Notes under the pieces: generated by a model
The model's input: only the letters and a program-made list of their open reading frames with translations
Databases searched by the model: none
Told to the model about the DNA's origin: nothing
Position numbers and translations under genes: made by a program
Source of the DNA: Rubrivivax sp.
GTDB lineage: Bacteria; Pseudomonadota; Gammaproteobacteria; Burkholderiales; Burkholderiaceae_C
Direction of reading: 5' to 3'
Assembly (NCBI GenBank): GCA_027484825.1
Contig: JAIXSE010000006.1
Location: forward strand, 124,001 to 188,000
DNA: 64,000 nucleotides
Shown here: positions 11,356 to 19,295 of the stretch, piece by piece
Position numbering within the stretch: position 1 is the first letter of the stretch
Layout of the letters: every line of letters begins with the position of its first letter

Positions 11356-12357
11356 TCAGAAGTCCAGCAGCACAGCGCCCCAGGTGAAGCCGCCGCCCAC
11401 GCCTTCCAGCATGACGGTGTCGCCACGCTGGATCTTGCCGGAACGCACGGCGGCATCCAGCGCCAGGGGGATGGAGGCGGCCGAAGTGTTGCCGTGCTCG
11501 TCCACCGTGACGATCAGCTTGTCCAGGGACATCTTCAGCTTCTTGGCCGTGCCCTGCATGATGCGGATGTTGGCCTGGTGAGGAATCAGCCAGTCGATGT
11601 CGGCATCGGTGCGGCCGGCCTTGTCCAGGACGGAGCGGGCCACCTTGTCCAGCACGCCCACGGCCAGCTTGAACACGGCCTGGCCGTCCATCTTCAGCAG
11701 CGGATGGCCCAGCACCTCGCCGCCGGAGACCGTGCCGGGGGTGCAGAGGATGTCGACATGGCGACCGTCCGCATGCAGCTCGCTGGCCAGGATGCCGGGG
11801 ACCTCGCTGGCGCCCAGCACCACGGCGCCGGCGCCGTCGCCGAACAGCACGCAGGTGGTGCGGTCCTTGAAATCGAGAATGCGCGAGAACACTTCAGCGC
11901 CGATCACCAGGGCCTTGCTCGCGGCGCCGCTCTTGATCATCGAATCTGCGACGGTCAGGGCATACACAAAGCCGGAGCACACCGCCTGGACATCGAAGGC
12001 CGGGCAGCCGTGGATGCCCAGCTTTTGCTGCAGCAGGCAGGCGGTGGAGGGGAAGACCATGTCCGGCGTGGACGTGGCCACGATGATCAGGTCGATCTCT
12101 TCGGCGGCGACACCGGCGGCCTCCAGCGCAGCACGGGCGGCGGGCAGGGCCAGGTCGCTCGACGTGGTGTCCGGCCCGGCGAAATGGCGGGCGTGGATGC
12201 CGGTGCGCTCGACGATCCAGTCATGGGACGTCTCGATGCCATCCTGCGCCAGCCGGTCAGCCAGCGCCTGGTTGGTCACCCGGTCACCGGGGAGAAAGCT
12301 GCCCGTGCCGAGGATGCGCGAGAAACGGGGGGAATTAGGGGCGGAAGCAGTGGTCAT
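11356..12357 (-). CDS. fabH: 3-oxoacyl-ACP synthase III
   Basis: Initiates fatty-acid synthesis by condensing acetyl-CoA with malonyl-ACP; 333 residues. Catalytic Cys127 in [14 protein letters not shown], histidine in [10 protein letters not shown] and asparagine in [10 protein letters not shown] are all present. The ATG at 12357 overlaps the plsX stop by 4 bp. Roughly 20 residues precede the usual LGTGSFLP start; the 4-bp coupling with plsX favours the longer form. Confidence 0.97.
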   Translation of the reverse strand: MTTASAPNSPRFSRILGTGSFLPGDRVTNQALADRLAQDGIETSHDWIVERTGIHARHFAGPDTTSSDLALPAARAALEAAGVAAEEIDLIIVATSTPDMVFPSTACLLQQKLGIHGCPAFDVQAVCSGFVYALTVADSMIKSGAASKALVIGAEVFSRILDFKDRTTCVLFGDGAGAVVLGASEVPGILASELHADGRHVDILCTPGTVSGGEVLGHPLLKMDGQAVFKLAVGVLDKVARSVLDKAGRTDADIDWLIPHQANIRIMQGTAKKLKMSLDKLIVTVDEHGNTSAASIPLALDAAVRSGKIQRGDTVMLEGVGGGFTWGAVLLDF

Positions 12358-13505
12358 GCAGCATGGACAGCCGGGGCTGCCGAGTCTCCAGCATCGCCGC
12401 CCTCCTCACTGGCAGGCGCCGGAAGAGCCTGCATCGTTGCGACGATTCGATCATGAACCCGGTCTAGAAGCCGGTTGCGAGCCGCATCATAAGCCCTGTT
12501 CAAAGCCTGCTCGAAAGCAAACGCATCGGCCGAACCGTGGCTCTTGAAGACCAATCCGCGCAGTCCGAGCAGGGCGGCGCCGTTGAATCGACGATGATCG
12601 ACGCGGTTCTTGAAACGTTGCAGGATCGGCATCGCCAGAAGAGCGACGATGCGGGTCCAGGCACTGCGGGTGAACTCCGCACGAATGAAGCTGGAGATCA
12701 TGCTCGCCAGCCCTTCGGCGGTCTTGAGGGCCACATTCCCGACAAATCCGTCACACACGACGATGTCGGTCGTGCCCTTGAAGATGTCATTGCCTTCCAC
12801 GTTGCCATGGAACTTCAGGGTGTCGTGCGCATGCGCTTCCCGCAGCAGTTCACCGGCGCGTTTGATGGTCTCGTTGCCCTTGATCATCTCCTCGCCGATG
12901 TTCAGCAGGCCGACGGTCGGCTCCTGCTTGCCATCCACAGCAGAGACGAGAGCACTGCCCATCACGGCGAACTGCAGCAGATGCTCGGGGCCGCAATCCA
13001 CATTGGCGCCCAGGTCCAGCACCGTGGTGAAGCCGCCGACCTGGTTGGGCATGACGGTGGCGATGGCGGGACGGTCGATGCCGTCCATGGTCTTGAGCAA
13101 ATACTTGGCCACTGCCATGAGCGCGCCTGTATTGCCGGCGGACACGCAGGCCTGCGCCAGCGGCGCCTCTCCGTCACGACCCGCCTTGAGCTGCTGCAGG
13201 GCCACCCGCATGGAGGAATCCTTCTTGCGACGCAGCGCCACCTCGATCGGATCTTCCATGGTCACCACCTCGCTGGCCGCCACGATGCGGCAGCGTGGCC
13301 ATTGAGCCGCTTCCGCCAGGGCCTCCGGCCGCCCCACCAGCACCAGTTCGGCTTGCGGGTGATTGGCCAGGAAGGCCTTGCAGGCCGGCAGCGTGATGGA
13401 AGGTCCGTGGTCACCGCCCATGCAGTCCACTGCCAGCCGCAATGGCGTCAGGGGCGACGTAGGCGACGCAAGGGACGAGGACTGCGGAGCGTGGGTGTCA
13501 GACAT
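12354..13505 (-). CDS. plsX: Phosphate acyltransferase PlsX
   Basis: Makes acyl-phosphate from acyl-ACP for phospholipid synthesis; peripheral membrane enzyme. 383 residues from the ATG at 13505 ([11 protein letters not shown]). The frame is open another 180 bp upstream, but that sequence has no family resemblance. [12 protein letters not shown] at about residues 23-34 is the family signature, and [12 protein letters not shown] is present towards the C-terminus. The last 15 or so residues (Gly/Ala/Glu-rich) overlap the fabH start. Sits in the usual rpmF-plsX-fabH order, with a hairpin between rpmF and plsX. Confidence 0.95.
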   Translation of the reverse strand: MSDTHAPQSSSLASPTSPLTPLRLAVDCMGGDHGPSITLPACKAFLANHPQAELVLVGRPEALAEAAQWPRCRIVAASEVVTMEDPIEVALRRKKDSSMRVALQQLKAGRDGEAPLAQACVSAGNTGALMAVAKYLLKTMDGIDRPAIATVMPNQVGGFTTVLDLGANVDCGPEHLLQFAVMGSALVSAVDGKQEPTVGLLNIGEEMIKGNETIKRAGELLREAHAHDTLKFHGNVEGNDIFKGTTDIVVCDGFVGNVALKTAEGLASMISSFIRAEFTRSAWTRIVALLAMPILQRFKNRVDHRRFNGAALLGLRGLVFKSHGSADAFAFEQALNRAYDAARNRLLDRVHDRIVATMQALPAPASEEGGDAGDSAAPAVHAA

Positions 13506-13828
13506 CGAAACCAATGAGGGACGGAACAAGGATCTGGCGGAGCCGGGACAACCGGCCGGCCACCTTACGCGAGGCGGGGCTGGCGGACAAGCGCTGCCGC
13601 CATGGCCCCAAGGAGCCATGACCGGCGCCGCCTGAGAGGCGCTGCCATCCAGGGCACGCAGCCGATCACCCCAGAAGCCCGGCAAAGCAAAAGCCCGGCA
13701 ACGCCATGCGCTGAACCGGGCTTTGGAAGCATCACTGTGCGAGCTCAGGTCTGAGGAGACCGATCATGGCGCCGAAGCACCATGACATGGCTGTGGGCGA
13801 CAGATCGTGACCGACAGGGTCGGGACGA
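13506..13828. other. Spacer between rpmF and plsX
   Basis: 323 bp without a separate gene. It contains a stem-loop with the look of a minus-strand terminator or attenuator at 13690-13724, plus a partial repeat of AAGCCCGGCAA just before it (13675-13685). A plsX promoter probably lies here if rpmF transcripts stop at the hairpin. Nothing else was recognised. Confidence 0.5.
13690..13724 (-). terminator. Hairpin downstream of rpmF
   Basis: AAAGCCCGG (13690-13698) pairs perfectly with CCGGGCTTT (13716-13724) around a 17-nt loop. On the minus strand it is followed by TGCTTTG rather than a pure T run, so termination may be partial. That would let some rpmF transcripts continue into plsX-fabHDG. 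Confidence 0.5.
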
Positions 13829-14014
13829 TCAGGCCGCGTCAGCCTTGGTCTTCAGAACCTTGCGGCCACGATAGAAGCCGGTGGGGCTGATGTGGTGACG
13901 CAGATGCACTTCTCCGGTGGTCGGCTCGATCGCGGTACCCGGGGTGCCCAGGGCATTGTGCGAACGGTGCATGCCACGCTTGGAAGGCGACTTCTTGTTT
14001 TGCTGAACGGCCAT
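13829..14014 (-). CDS. rpmF: 50S ribosomal protein L32
   Basis: 61-residue basic ribosomal protein. [20 protein letters not shown] is the characteristic L32 N-terminus and matches the usual bacterial length. The C-terminus [16 protein letters not shown] is also typical. No zinc-binding cysteines, as in most proteobacterial L32. Preceded on the minus strand by AGGAGAAATTTC just before the ATG. Lies between the DUF177 gene and plsX, the conserved order. Confidence 0.97.
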   Translation of the reverse strand: MAVQQNKKSPSKRGMHRSHNALGTPGTAIEPTTGEVHLRHHISPTGFYRGRKVLKTKADAA

Positions 14015-14211
14015 GAAATTTCTCCTAAAGGCTTCGGCGCGGTGATCAAGAAAAACTGATCAAGCTTCGTGAAAGTCGAGGCCTGCGATGGTTTTGCGCT
14101 AGGGGTGGTGGCAGATGAAGACCACAACCGATGCCTCGGCCCAGCCATAGCGCCCTATAACCATAGTGCTGCCATTAAGCCGGGAAAGCCCGCGAGTGTA
14201 GCACAGCGCTT

Positions 14212-14778
14212 TCAGGCTTTACCAGCCGTCCCCTTCTTGAGAGCGGCCAATGCCGCAAACGGATGGGGGCGTTCTTCTTCGGCTTCCTCTTCCAGCTCAT
14301 CAGGCTCGGCCAGGGGCAGCGGCTCGGGGCAGACGTCATGGCGGGGAACCAGGGGCAAGGCCAGCAGCAACTCGTCTTCGGCCAGCTCCTGCAGATTCAT
14401 GACGCGAGGCAGGGCCAGCACGTCGTCGTCCCCGTCCATGTCGAGTTCAGCGGCCTGATCTTCGTCCCGCACAAAGCGGAACCAGCGAGACATGACCACC
14501 TCCTCCACCACGGGCTGCAGGCAGCGCTGGCAGGTCTGCGCGACCTGGGCCTGGGCATCCAGTCGCATCCAGATCTGCGGCTCGCTGCCGCGAGGTGTGC
14601 GAATTTCGCCCTCAGCCATCCAGCGCACGGCAGGCCAGCCGGAGGCGGGCGCCTCCGGGGCGGCGGTATCGGCCAGGCGAGGTAGGTCGGTGGCGGGCCA
14701 TTCGCCCTCCAGCGCAGCGCCTTCGCGGGCAAAAGCTTCCACATCCAGCTTAAGGGGGTTCAGAGCACGGGACTTCAT
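14212..14778 (-). CDS. DUF177 family protein (YceD-like)
   Basis: 188 residues from the ATG at 14778 (MKSRALNPLKLDVEAF). The frame continues far upstream but runs antisense to maf. YceD/DUF177 proteins are linked to 23S rRNA accumulation and are almost always encoded just before rpmF, as here. TCQRCLQPV (about residues 91-99) carries a CxxC pair. A third cysteine is in RHDVCPEPLPL. The C-terminus is Glu-rich (ELEEEAEEERPHPF) and ends with the family-typical FAALAALKKG. Confidence 0.9.
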   Translation of the reverse strand: MKSRALNPLKLDVEAFAREGAALEGEWPATDLPRLADTAAPEAPASGWPAVRWMAEGEIRTPRGSEPQIWMRLDAQAQVAQTCQRCLQPVVEEVVMSRWFRFVRDEDQAAELDMDGDDDVLALPRVMNLQELAEDELLLALPLVPRHDVCPEPLPLAEPDELEEEAEEERPHPFAALAALKKGTAGKA

Positions 14779-14838
14779 GGCGCAAGTGTACGAGCCCGGC
14801 CCTCCGGAGCGCCCGGAGCCGATGGGAGAATTCGTGCC

Positions 14839-15543
14839 ATGACTGCTTCCGCCGTGACGCCTCCCTCGCCGACACCCCGTCTGGTGCTGGGCTCCACCTC
14901 CCCCTACCGACGCGAACTGCTGCAACGGCTGCAGATCCCCTTCGACGCGGCCGCTCCTCGAGTGGATGAGACGCCACTGCCCGGTGAAGCCCCCGACGCG
15001 CTGGCCCGCCGCCTGGCACTGGCCAAGGCCCGCGCCGTGGCCGCTGATCATCCCGACGCGGTGGTGATTGGGTCGGACCAGGTGGCGGACCTGGACGGCC
15101 AGCCGCTGGGCAAGCCCGGCGACCACGAACGGGCGGTGGCCCAGTTGCAGGCCATGCGGGGACGAACCGTGATTTTTCACACCGCATTGGCCGTCGTCTG
15201 CGAGGCGACCGGGTTTTGCGCGACCGACCTGGCCCGGGTCGAGGTGCGGTTTCGAGCCCTCGGCGACGACGAGATCGAGGCCTATCTGCGCGCCGAGCAG
15301 CCTTATGACTGCGCCGGCAGCGCCAAGGCCGAAGGCCTGGGCATTGCGCTGCTGGACGCCATCGTGTCGGACGATCCCACGGCGCTGATCGGGCTGCCGC
15401 TGATCCGCACCTGCCAGTTGCTGCGTCAGGCGGGCCTGCAGTTGCTGCGTCAGGCAGGCCTGCAGTTGCCTGCGCTGCATCCTGCCCACCCTTCCACTTC
15501 GTCCACCCCCTCCTCTACCCCCACATCCGGAGACGCTCTGTGA
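14839..15543 (+). CDS. maf: Maf family nucleotide pyrophosphatase (YceF type)
   Basis: Hydrolyses non-canonical nucleoside triphosphates. The subgroup next to rpmF/yceD acts on 7-methyl-GTP in E. coli (family knowledge). 234 residues. LGSTSPYRRELLQRL near residue 17 is the Maf signature, GSDQVADLDG holds the catalytic Asp, and YDCAGSAKAEGLG is present. About 35 extra residues follow the normal end (CQLLRQAGL). They begin with a near-perfect 24-bp tandem duplication (15418-15441 and 15442-15465) encoding LLRQAGLQ twice, and continue as a Ser/Thr/Pro-rich tail. Divergent from the DUF177 gene (60 bp). The stop overlaps the next start. Confidence 0.92.
   Translation: MTASAVTPPSPTPRLVLGSTSPYRRELLQRLQIPFDAAAPRVDETPLPGEAPDALARRLALAKARAVAADHPDAVVIGSDQVADLDGQPLGKPGDHERAVAQLQAMRGRTVIFHTALAVVCEATGFCATDLARVEVRFRALGDDEIEAYLRAEQPYDCAGSAKAEGLGIALLDAIVSDDPTALIGLPLIRTCQLLRQAGLQLLRQAGLQLPALHPAHPSTSSTPSSTPTSGDAL
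15418..15465 (+). repeat. 24-bp tandem duplication inside maf
   Basis: Two adjacent 24-bp copies (15418-15441, 15442-15465) differ at a single base. In frame they encode LLRQAGLQ twice. The family normally has one such segment at its C-terminus. Confidence 0.85.
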
Positions 15544-16310
15544 CCCTCGGCCGCCTGTTCCTCGTCCCCAACACCCTGGATTTCGGCATGGACGGCCAGA
15601 CGGTGGACCTGCGGGAGGTGCTGCCCGATGCCGTGATCGCCCGGGCTGCCACGATCACTCACTGGGCCGCCGAAAACGCCAAGACCACCCGCGCCTTCCT
15701 CAAACGGGTGGATGCCGTGCATCCGCTGAGCCTGCCGATTCAGCAGCAACAGATCCTGGAACTGCCCCGTCCCCCCAAAGGTCGCGCACCGTCGGCGTCG
15801 GATGAAGGGGCCTGGCAGGACTTGCTGGCCCCCGCCCTGCTTGGCCAGGATGTGGGCCTGATGTCCGAAGCCGGCATGCCGGCCGTGGCCGACCCCGGCG
15901 CCCGGCTGGTGGCGGCCGCCCATGCGTCCGGGGTGCCGGTGATTCCCCTGGTCGGCCCCAGTTCGCTCCTGCTGGCGGTCGCGGCCAGCGGCATGAACGG
16001 TCAGAGCTTTGCATTTGTTGGCTACCTGCCCACCGATGGCGCAGCCCGACAGGCGCGACTGAAGGAGCTGGAGGCTCACTCGGCCCGGGAACAGCAGACG
16101 CAGCTGATGATCGAGACGCCCTACCGCAACAGCGCACTGCTGCAGGCCCTGATCGCCCAGCTCAAGCCAGGCACGCTGCTGTCGGTCAGTTGCGGCCTCA
16201 GCCTCGCGGATGCGTGGACCTTCAGTGCGCCGGTGTCTCAGTGGAAGAAGTCGCCCAAGGCCGTGCCGGACAAGGTGCCGGCCGTCTTCGCATTTCTGGC
16301 GGGGCGCTGA
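15540..16310 (+). CDS. SAM-dependent methyltransferase, tetrapyrrole-methylase fold (RsmI-like)
   Basis: 256 residues starting at GTG 15540, overlapping the maf stop (GTGA). The fold signature is seen in LMSEAGMPAVADPGARLV (about residues 105-122), IPLVGPSSLLLAVAASGM and FVGYLPTDGAARQARLKEL. These resemble the rRNA methyltransferase RsmI, but the protein is a shorter, divergent paralogue group often next to maf. The substrate is unknown. Ends 115 bp before the convergent helicase, with a bidirectional terminator between them. Confidence 0.8.
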   Translation: MTLGRLFLVPNTLDFGMDGQTVDLREVLPDAVIARAATITHWAAENAKTTRAFLKRVDAVHPLSLPIQQQQILELPRPPKGRAPSASDEGAWQDLLAPALLGQDVGLMSEAGMPAVADPGARLVAAAHASGVPVIPLVGPSSLLLAVAASGMNGQSFAFVGYLPTDGAARQARLKELEAHSAREQQTQLMIETPYRNSALLQALIAQLKPGTLLSVSCGLSLADAWTFSAPVSQWKKSPKAVPDKVPAVFAFLAGR

Positions 16311-16349
16311 CGCCGAATCTCGGTCCGCGCCCACTCAGCACCCATAAAC

Positions 16350-16386
16350 AAAAAAGGGCGCGACCTTCGACAGGTCCGCCCGTTTT
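16350..16386. terminator. Bidirectional terminator between the methyltransferase and helicase genes
   Basis: GGGCGCGACCT (16356-16366) pairs with AGGTCCGCCC (16372-16381), giving 10 bp with one bulge and a 5-nt loop. It is flanked by six A residues (16350-16355), which give a U tail on the minus strand, and by TTTT (16383-16386) on the plus strand. It can stop both convergent transcripts. Confidence 0.75.
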
Positions 16387-16424
16387 CTGCGCGTTCATCA
16401 CCGGCCCATGGGGCCGGCGCGTGT

Positions 16425-17933
16425 TCAGGATTCCGTCGCCGTGGCCGCCGGCTTCTTCGCGCCGAACAGTGCCGCCACCTTGCGCTTGGGCTTGATGTTG
16501 CCCGCAGCGCCCCCCCGCGAGGCGGACGGTGCGCCCGCCGCAGAAGCACTCTCCCAGCTCGGCGGTTCGGCGCGGTCCGACGCCTCATAAGGCTTGTCGA
16601 ACAAGGGGTCATACGGGGCGCGGGGCTGGGAACGATGGACCGGGGCACTGCTGTAGGCCTCGTCCCGACGATCTTCGCGCTCGCGACGGGGACGCTCTTC
16701 GCGTCGAACCTCGCCCCGGCTGTCAGCACCGGCGTCGCGCTCACGACGCTCGCTGCGACGGGGACGATCGTCTTCCAGTTGCACCGGCTCGAGCTCCAGC
16801 TTGCGCTTGATCAGCTTCTCGATCTCGCCCACCAGGCGGGCATCCGAGCGAGCCACCAGCGTGAAGGCCAGGCCCGAGGCGCCGGCGCGACCGGTGCGGC
16901 CAATGCGGTGTACATAGTCTTCGGCGTTGAAGGGCACGTCGAAGTTGAAGACCGCCGGCAGGTCGGCGATGTCCAGACCGCGAGCGGCCACGTCGGTGGC
17001 CACGAGCAGTTCCACTTCGCCACGCTTGAAGGCTTCCAGTGACTTCAGGCGCTCGTCCTGAGACTTGTCGCCGTGCAGCGCGGCCGTCTTGAGTCCGTCA
17101 CGCTCGAAGGAACGCGCCAGCCGGGCCGCGCCCAGCTTGGAGTTCACGAAAACGATGGACTGGGTGATCTGGCGCTGGCGCAGCAGATGCAGGATGGCGG
17201 CGCGCTTGTCGTCGTCTTCCACGCTGAAGAAGCGCTGCTCGACGGTGGACGCGGTGGCGTTGGGACGCGCCACTTCCACCAGTTCCGGCTCCTGCAGATA
17301 GCTCGAGGCCAGACGCTTGATTTCGGGCGAGAAGGTGGCCGAGAACAGCAGCGTCTGCCGCGTTTTGGGCAGGTAGCTCAGGATGCGCTGCAGGTCCGGC
17401 AGGAAGCCGATGTCCAGCATACGGTCCGCTTCGTCCAGCACCACATACTCAACCTGGTTGAGCACACAGTTCTTGGCTTCGATATGGTCCAGCAGACGGC
17501 CCGGGGTGGCGATCAGCACTTCCACGCCGCCCTTGAGCTGCAGCGTCTGGGGTTTCATGTCCACACCGCCGAAGACGCAGGCCACCCGCAGCTGGGTGTG
17601 CTTGGCATAGGCCTTGACGTTGTTGGCCACCTGGTCGGCCAGCTCGCGGGTCGGCGCCAGCACCAGGGCGCGGACGGGATGGCGGGCGGGCGAGGCGCTG
17701 GCATTCTCATGCTTGAGCATGCGCTGCAGCAGCGGGATGGAGAAGGCCGCGGTCTTGCCGGTGCCGGTCTGGGCGGCGCCCATCACATCGCGGCCTTCCA
17801 GCACAACGGGGATGGCCTTGGCCTGGATCGGCGTCATCGTCGCGTAGCCCTGGTCGGCGACGGCGCGCAGCAGCTTCGGATCCAGCGGCAGCGTGTCAAA
17901 TCGCGGGCTTGGCGTCGGGGTGGTGTCTGTCAT
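16425..17933 (-). CDS. DEAD-box ATP-dependent RNA helicase (RhlE-like)
   Basis: 502 residues. Q motif TPIQAKAIP, motif I AQTGTGKTAAF (54-64), Ia PTRELA, II DEADRMLDIGF, III SAT, V and VI ARGLDI and HRIGRTGRAG. The order and the DIGFLPDLQRIL segment are typical of RhlE, an RNA helicase in ribosome assembly and RNA turnover. The tail (about residues 390-500) is rich in Arg, Asp and Glu, then Ser/Ala/Gly, as in other proteobacterial RhlE proteins, and ends with FGAKKPAATATES. Transcribed on its own; a terminator follows at 16350-16386. Confidence 0.93.
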   Translation of the reverse strand: MTDTTPTPSPRFDTLPLDPKLLRAVADQGYATMTPIQAKAIPVVLEGRDVMGAAQTGTGKTAAFSIPLLQRMLKHENASASPARHPVRALVLAPTRELADQVANNVKAYAKHTQLRVACVFGGVDMKPQTLQLKGGVEVLIATPGRLLDHIEAKNCVLNQVEYVVLDEADRMLDIGFLPDLQRILSYLPKTRQTLLFSATFSPEIKRLASSYLQEPELVEVARPNATASTVEQRFFSVEDDDKRAAILHLLRQRQITQSIVFVNSKLGAARLARSFERDGLKTAALHGDKSQDERLKSLEAFKRGEVELLVATDVAARGLDIADLPAVFNFDVPFNAEDYVHRIGRTGRAGASGLAFTLVARSDARLVGEIEKLIKRKLELEPVQLEDDRPRRSERRERDAGADSRGEVRREERPRREREDRRDEAYSSAPVHRSQPRAPYDPLFDKPYEASDRAEPPSWESASAAGAPSASRGGAAGNIKPKRKVAALFGAKKPAATATES

Positions 17934-18035
17934 GGGGGCGGATTATCCCTTATGCCCCGCATTCGGCCCAAATCGGGCTCAAAACCATGAAACACGGGGT
18001 GTCCCGCGGAGCCCCTGCGGGGTGGGGCGCCTCGC

Positions 18036-19163
18036 TCAGCGCGGCTCGTTGCCCGGCAGCTTGCGGGGGTCGCCGCGAAACACCATCCACTTGGGAGTGC
18101 GAAAGCGCACGATGCGCCAGTAAAGCGCGACATAGGTGATGCCGAACAGCACCATGCAGGCCAGGATCATCGGCGTGGAGTCCCAGAACAGCAGGGCCGG
18201 GGCCAGCGACGAGATGCACAGCGTCCAGAGATAGGGCGCGGTCATCGAATTGCGCCGCGTCATGGCTCGGGCATCCCGTGCGCCAATCGCCCATCGCATC
18301 AGACGACGGTAGATGAGGGAGTGCAGATGGATGCCGTCCGGCGCGCCGGGGGAGACATCACGCAGCACACGGCGGCGGTAGATGGAGAAGAGCGTCTCGA
18401 ACACCGGGTAGATGCAGACCATCAGGGCGAATAGCGGCGACACCTCGCTGTGGCGGGAGATCAACAAGATGCCCATCTCGGCGAGGTAGAAGCCCATGAA
18501 ATAGGCCCCGCCGTCACCCAGGAAGATCATGCCGGCCGGATAGTTCCAGACGAAGAAGCCCAGGATGGCGCCCACGCCGGCCAGGGCCCAGAGTGCCAGT
18601 TCCACGTCGCCCACCTGGTAGGCAACATAGGCCAGCGTCAGCAGCATCAGGCTGACGCACATGGACGACAGGCCATTGAAGCCGTCGATGATGTTGACTG
18701 AATTGGCAACGCCCGCCACGGTGAAGACGGTGGCGACAAAGGCGCCGACGGCCGTGCCCACCACCAGGTCCAGGCCCGGAATGTCGGTGCGGGTGATGGC
18801 GGCGCCGAGCACGAACACCCCCAGCGCTGCCGACACGGCAGTGGCCAACAGGCGCTTTGCGGGTGACACCCGCTTGGTGAAGTCCTCGATCAGACCGGCG
18901 CCGAAGGCGGGCAGGCCGCACAGGAGCAGCAGGGCCCCCAGGCGGGCATGACCTGCACCCGGCACATAGTGCGCCGCCACGACCATGCCGGCCAAGCCCG
19001 CGAAGATGCCGACGCCGCCGATGCGGGGCACAGGACGAGCATGAAACTTCTGAGGGCCGGACAGATCATGGTCGGCCGACAGATGGCCATGCCGGGTCGA
19101 TGAATGCACCACATAGAGGGTGACCACCGCCGCCACGGCAAAAGGGATCAGCAGGAACAGCAT
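18036..19163 (-). CDS. WecA/MraY-family polyprenyl-phosphate sugar-1-phosphate transferase
   Basis: Integral membrane enzyme, 375 residues from ATG 19163, with about ten hydrophobic segments. It moves a sugar-1-phosphate from a UDP-sugar to undecaprenyl phosphate, the first step of O-antigen or EPS unit assembly. Signatures: ANSVNIIDGFNGLSS (metal and nucleotide binding), FLGDGGAYFMGF, and a His-rich cytoplasmic loop PDGIHLHSLIYRR. The substrate (GlcNAc or another HexNAc) cannot be read from sequence. It is divergent from the OPX gene, with a shared 132-bp upstream region. It is one of two initiating-transferase genes in the locus; the other is at 44389-44982. Confidence 0.88.
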   Translation of the reverse strand: MLFLLIPFAVAAVVTLYVVHSSTRHGHLSADHDLSGPQKFHARPVPRIGGVGIFAGLAGMVVAAHYVPGAGHARLGALLLLCGLPAFGAGLIEDFTKRVSPAKRLLATAVSAALGVFVLGAAITRTDIPGLDLVVGTAVGAFVATVFTVAGVANSVNIIDGFNGLSSMCVSLMLLTLAYVAYQVGDVELALWALAGVGAILGFFVWNYPAGMIFLGDGGAYFMGFYLAEMGILLISRHSEVSPLFALMVCIYPVFETLFSIYRRRVLRDVSPGAPDGIHLHSLIYRRLMRWAIGARDARAMTRRNSMTAPYLWTLCISSLAPALLFWDSTPMILACMVLFGITYVALYWRIVRFRTPKWMVFRGDPRKLPGNEPR

Positions 19164-19295
19164 GCGCGGCAGTGTAGCGAGCCCGTTTGGGCAAATAGCG
19201 GTTTTGACGCCACAACGTGCTCTTAGAATGCGGCGGCTTGCTGTCGGGGCTCTGGGGCCCTTGCAGGTTCGGTCCAGCTTTTCGTGAGACTTCGC
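19164..19295. promoter_or_regulatory. Divergent promoter region of the polysaccharide locus
   Basis: Shared upstream region of the WecA-like gene (minus) and the OPX gene (plus). A candidate plus-strand promoter has TTGACG at 19204-19209 and TAGAAT at 19224-19229, but the 14-bp spacing is shorter than the ideal 17. No clear operator was seen. Confidence 0.3.
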
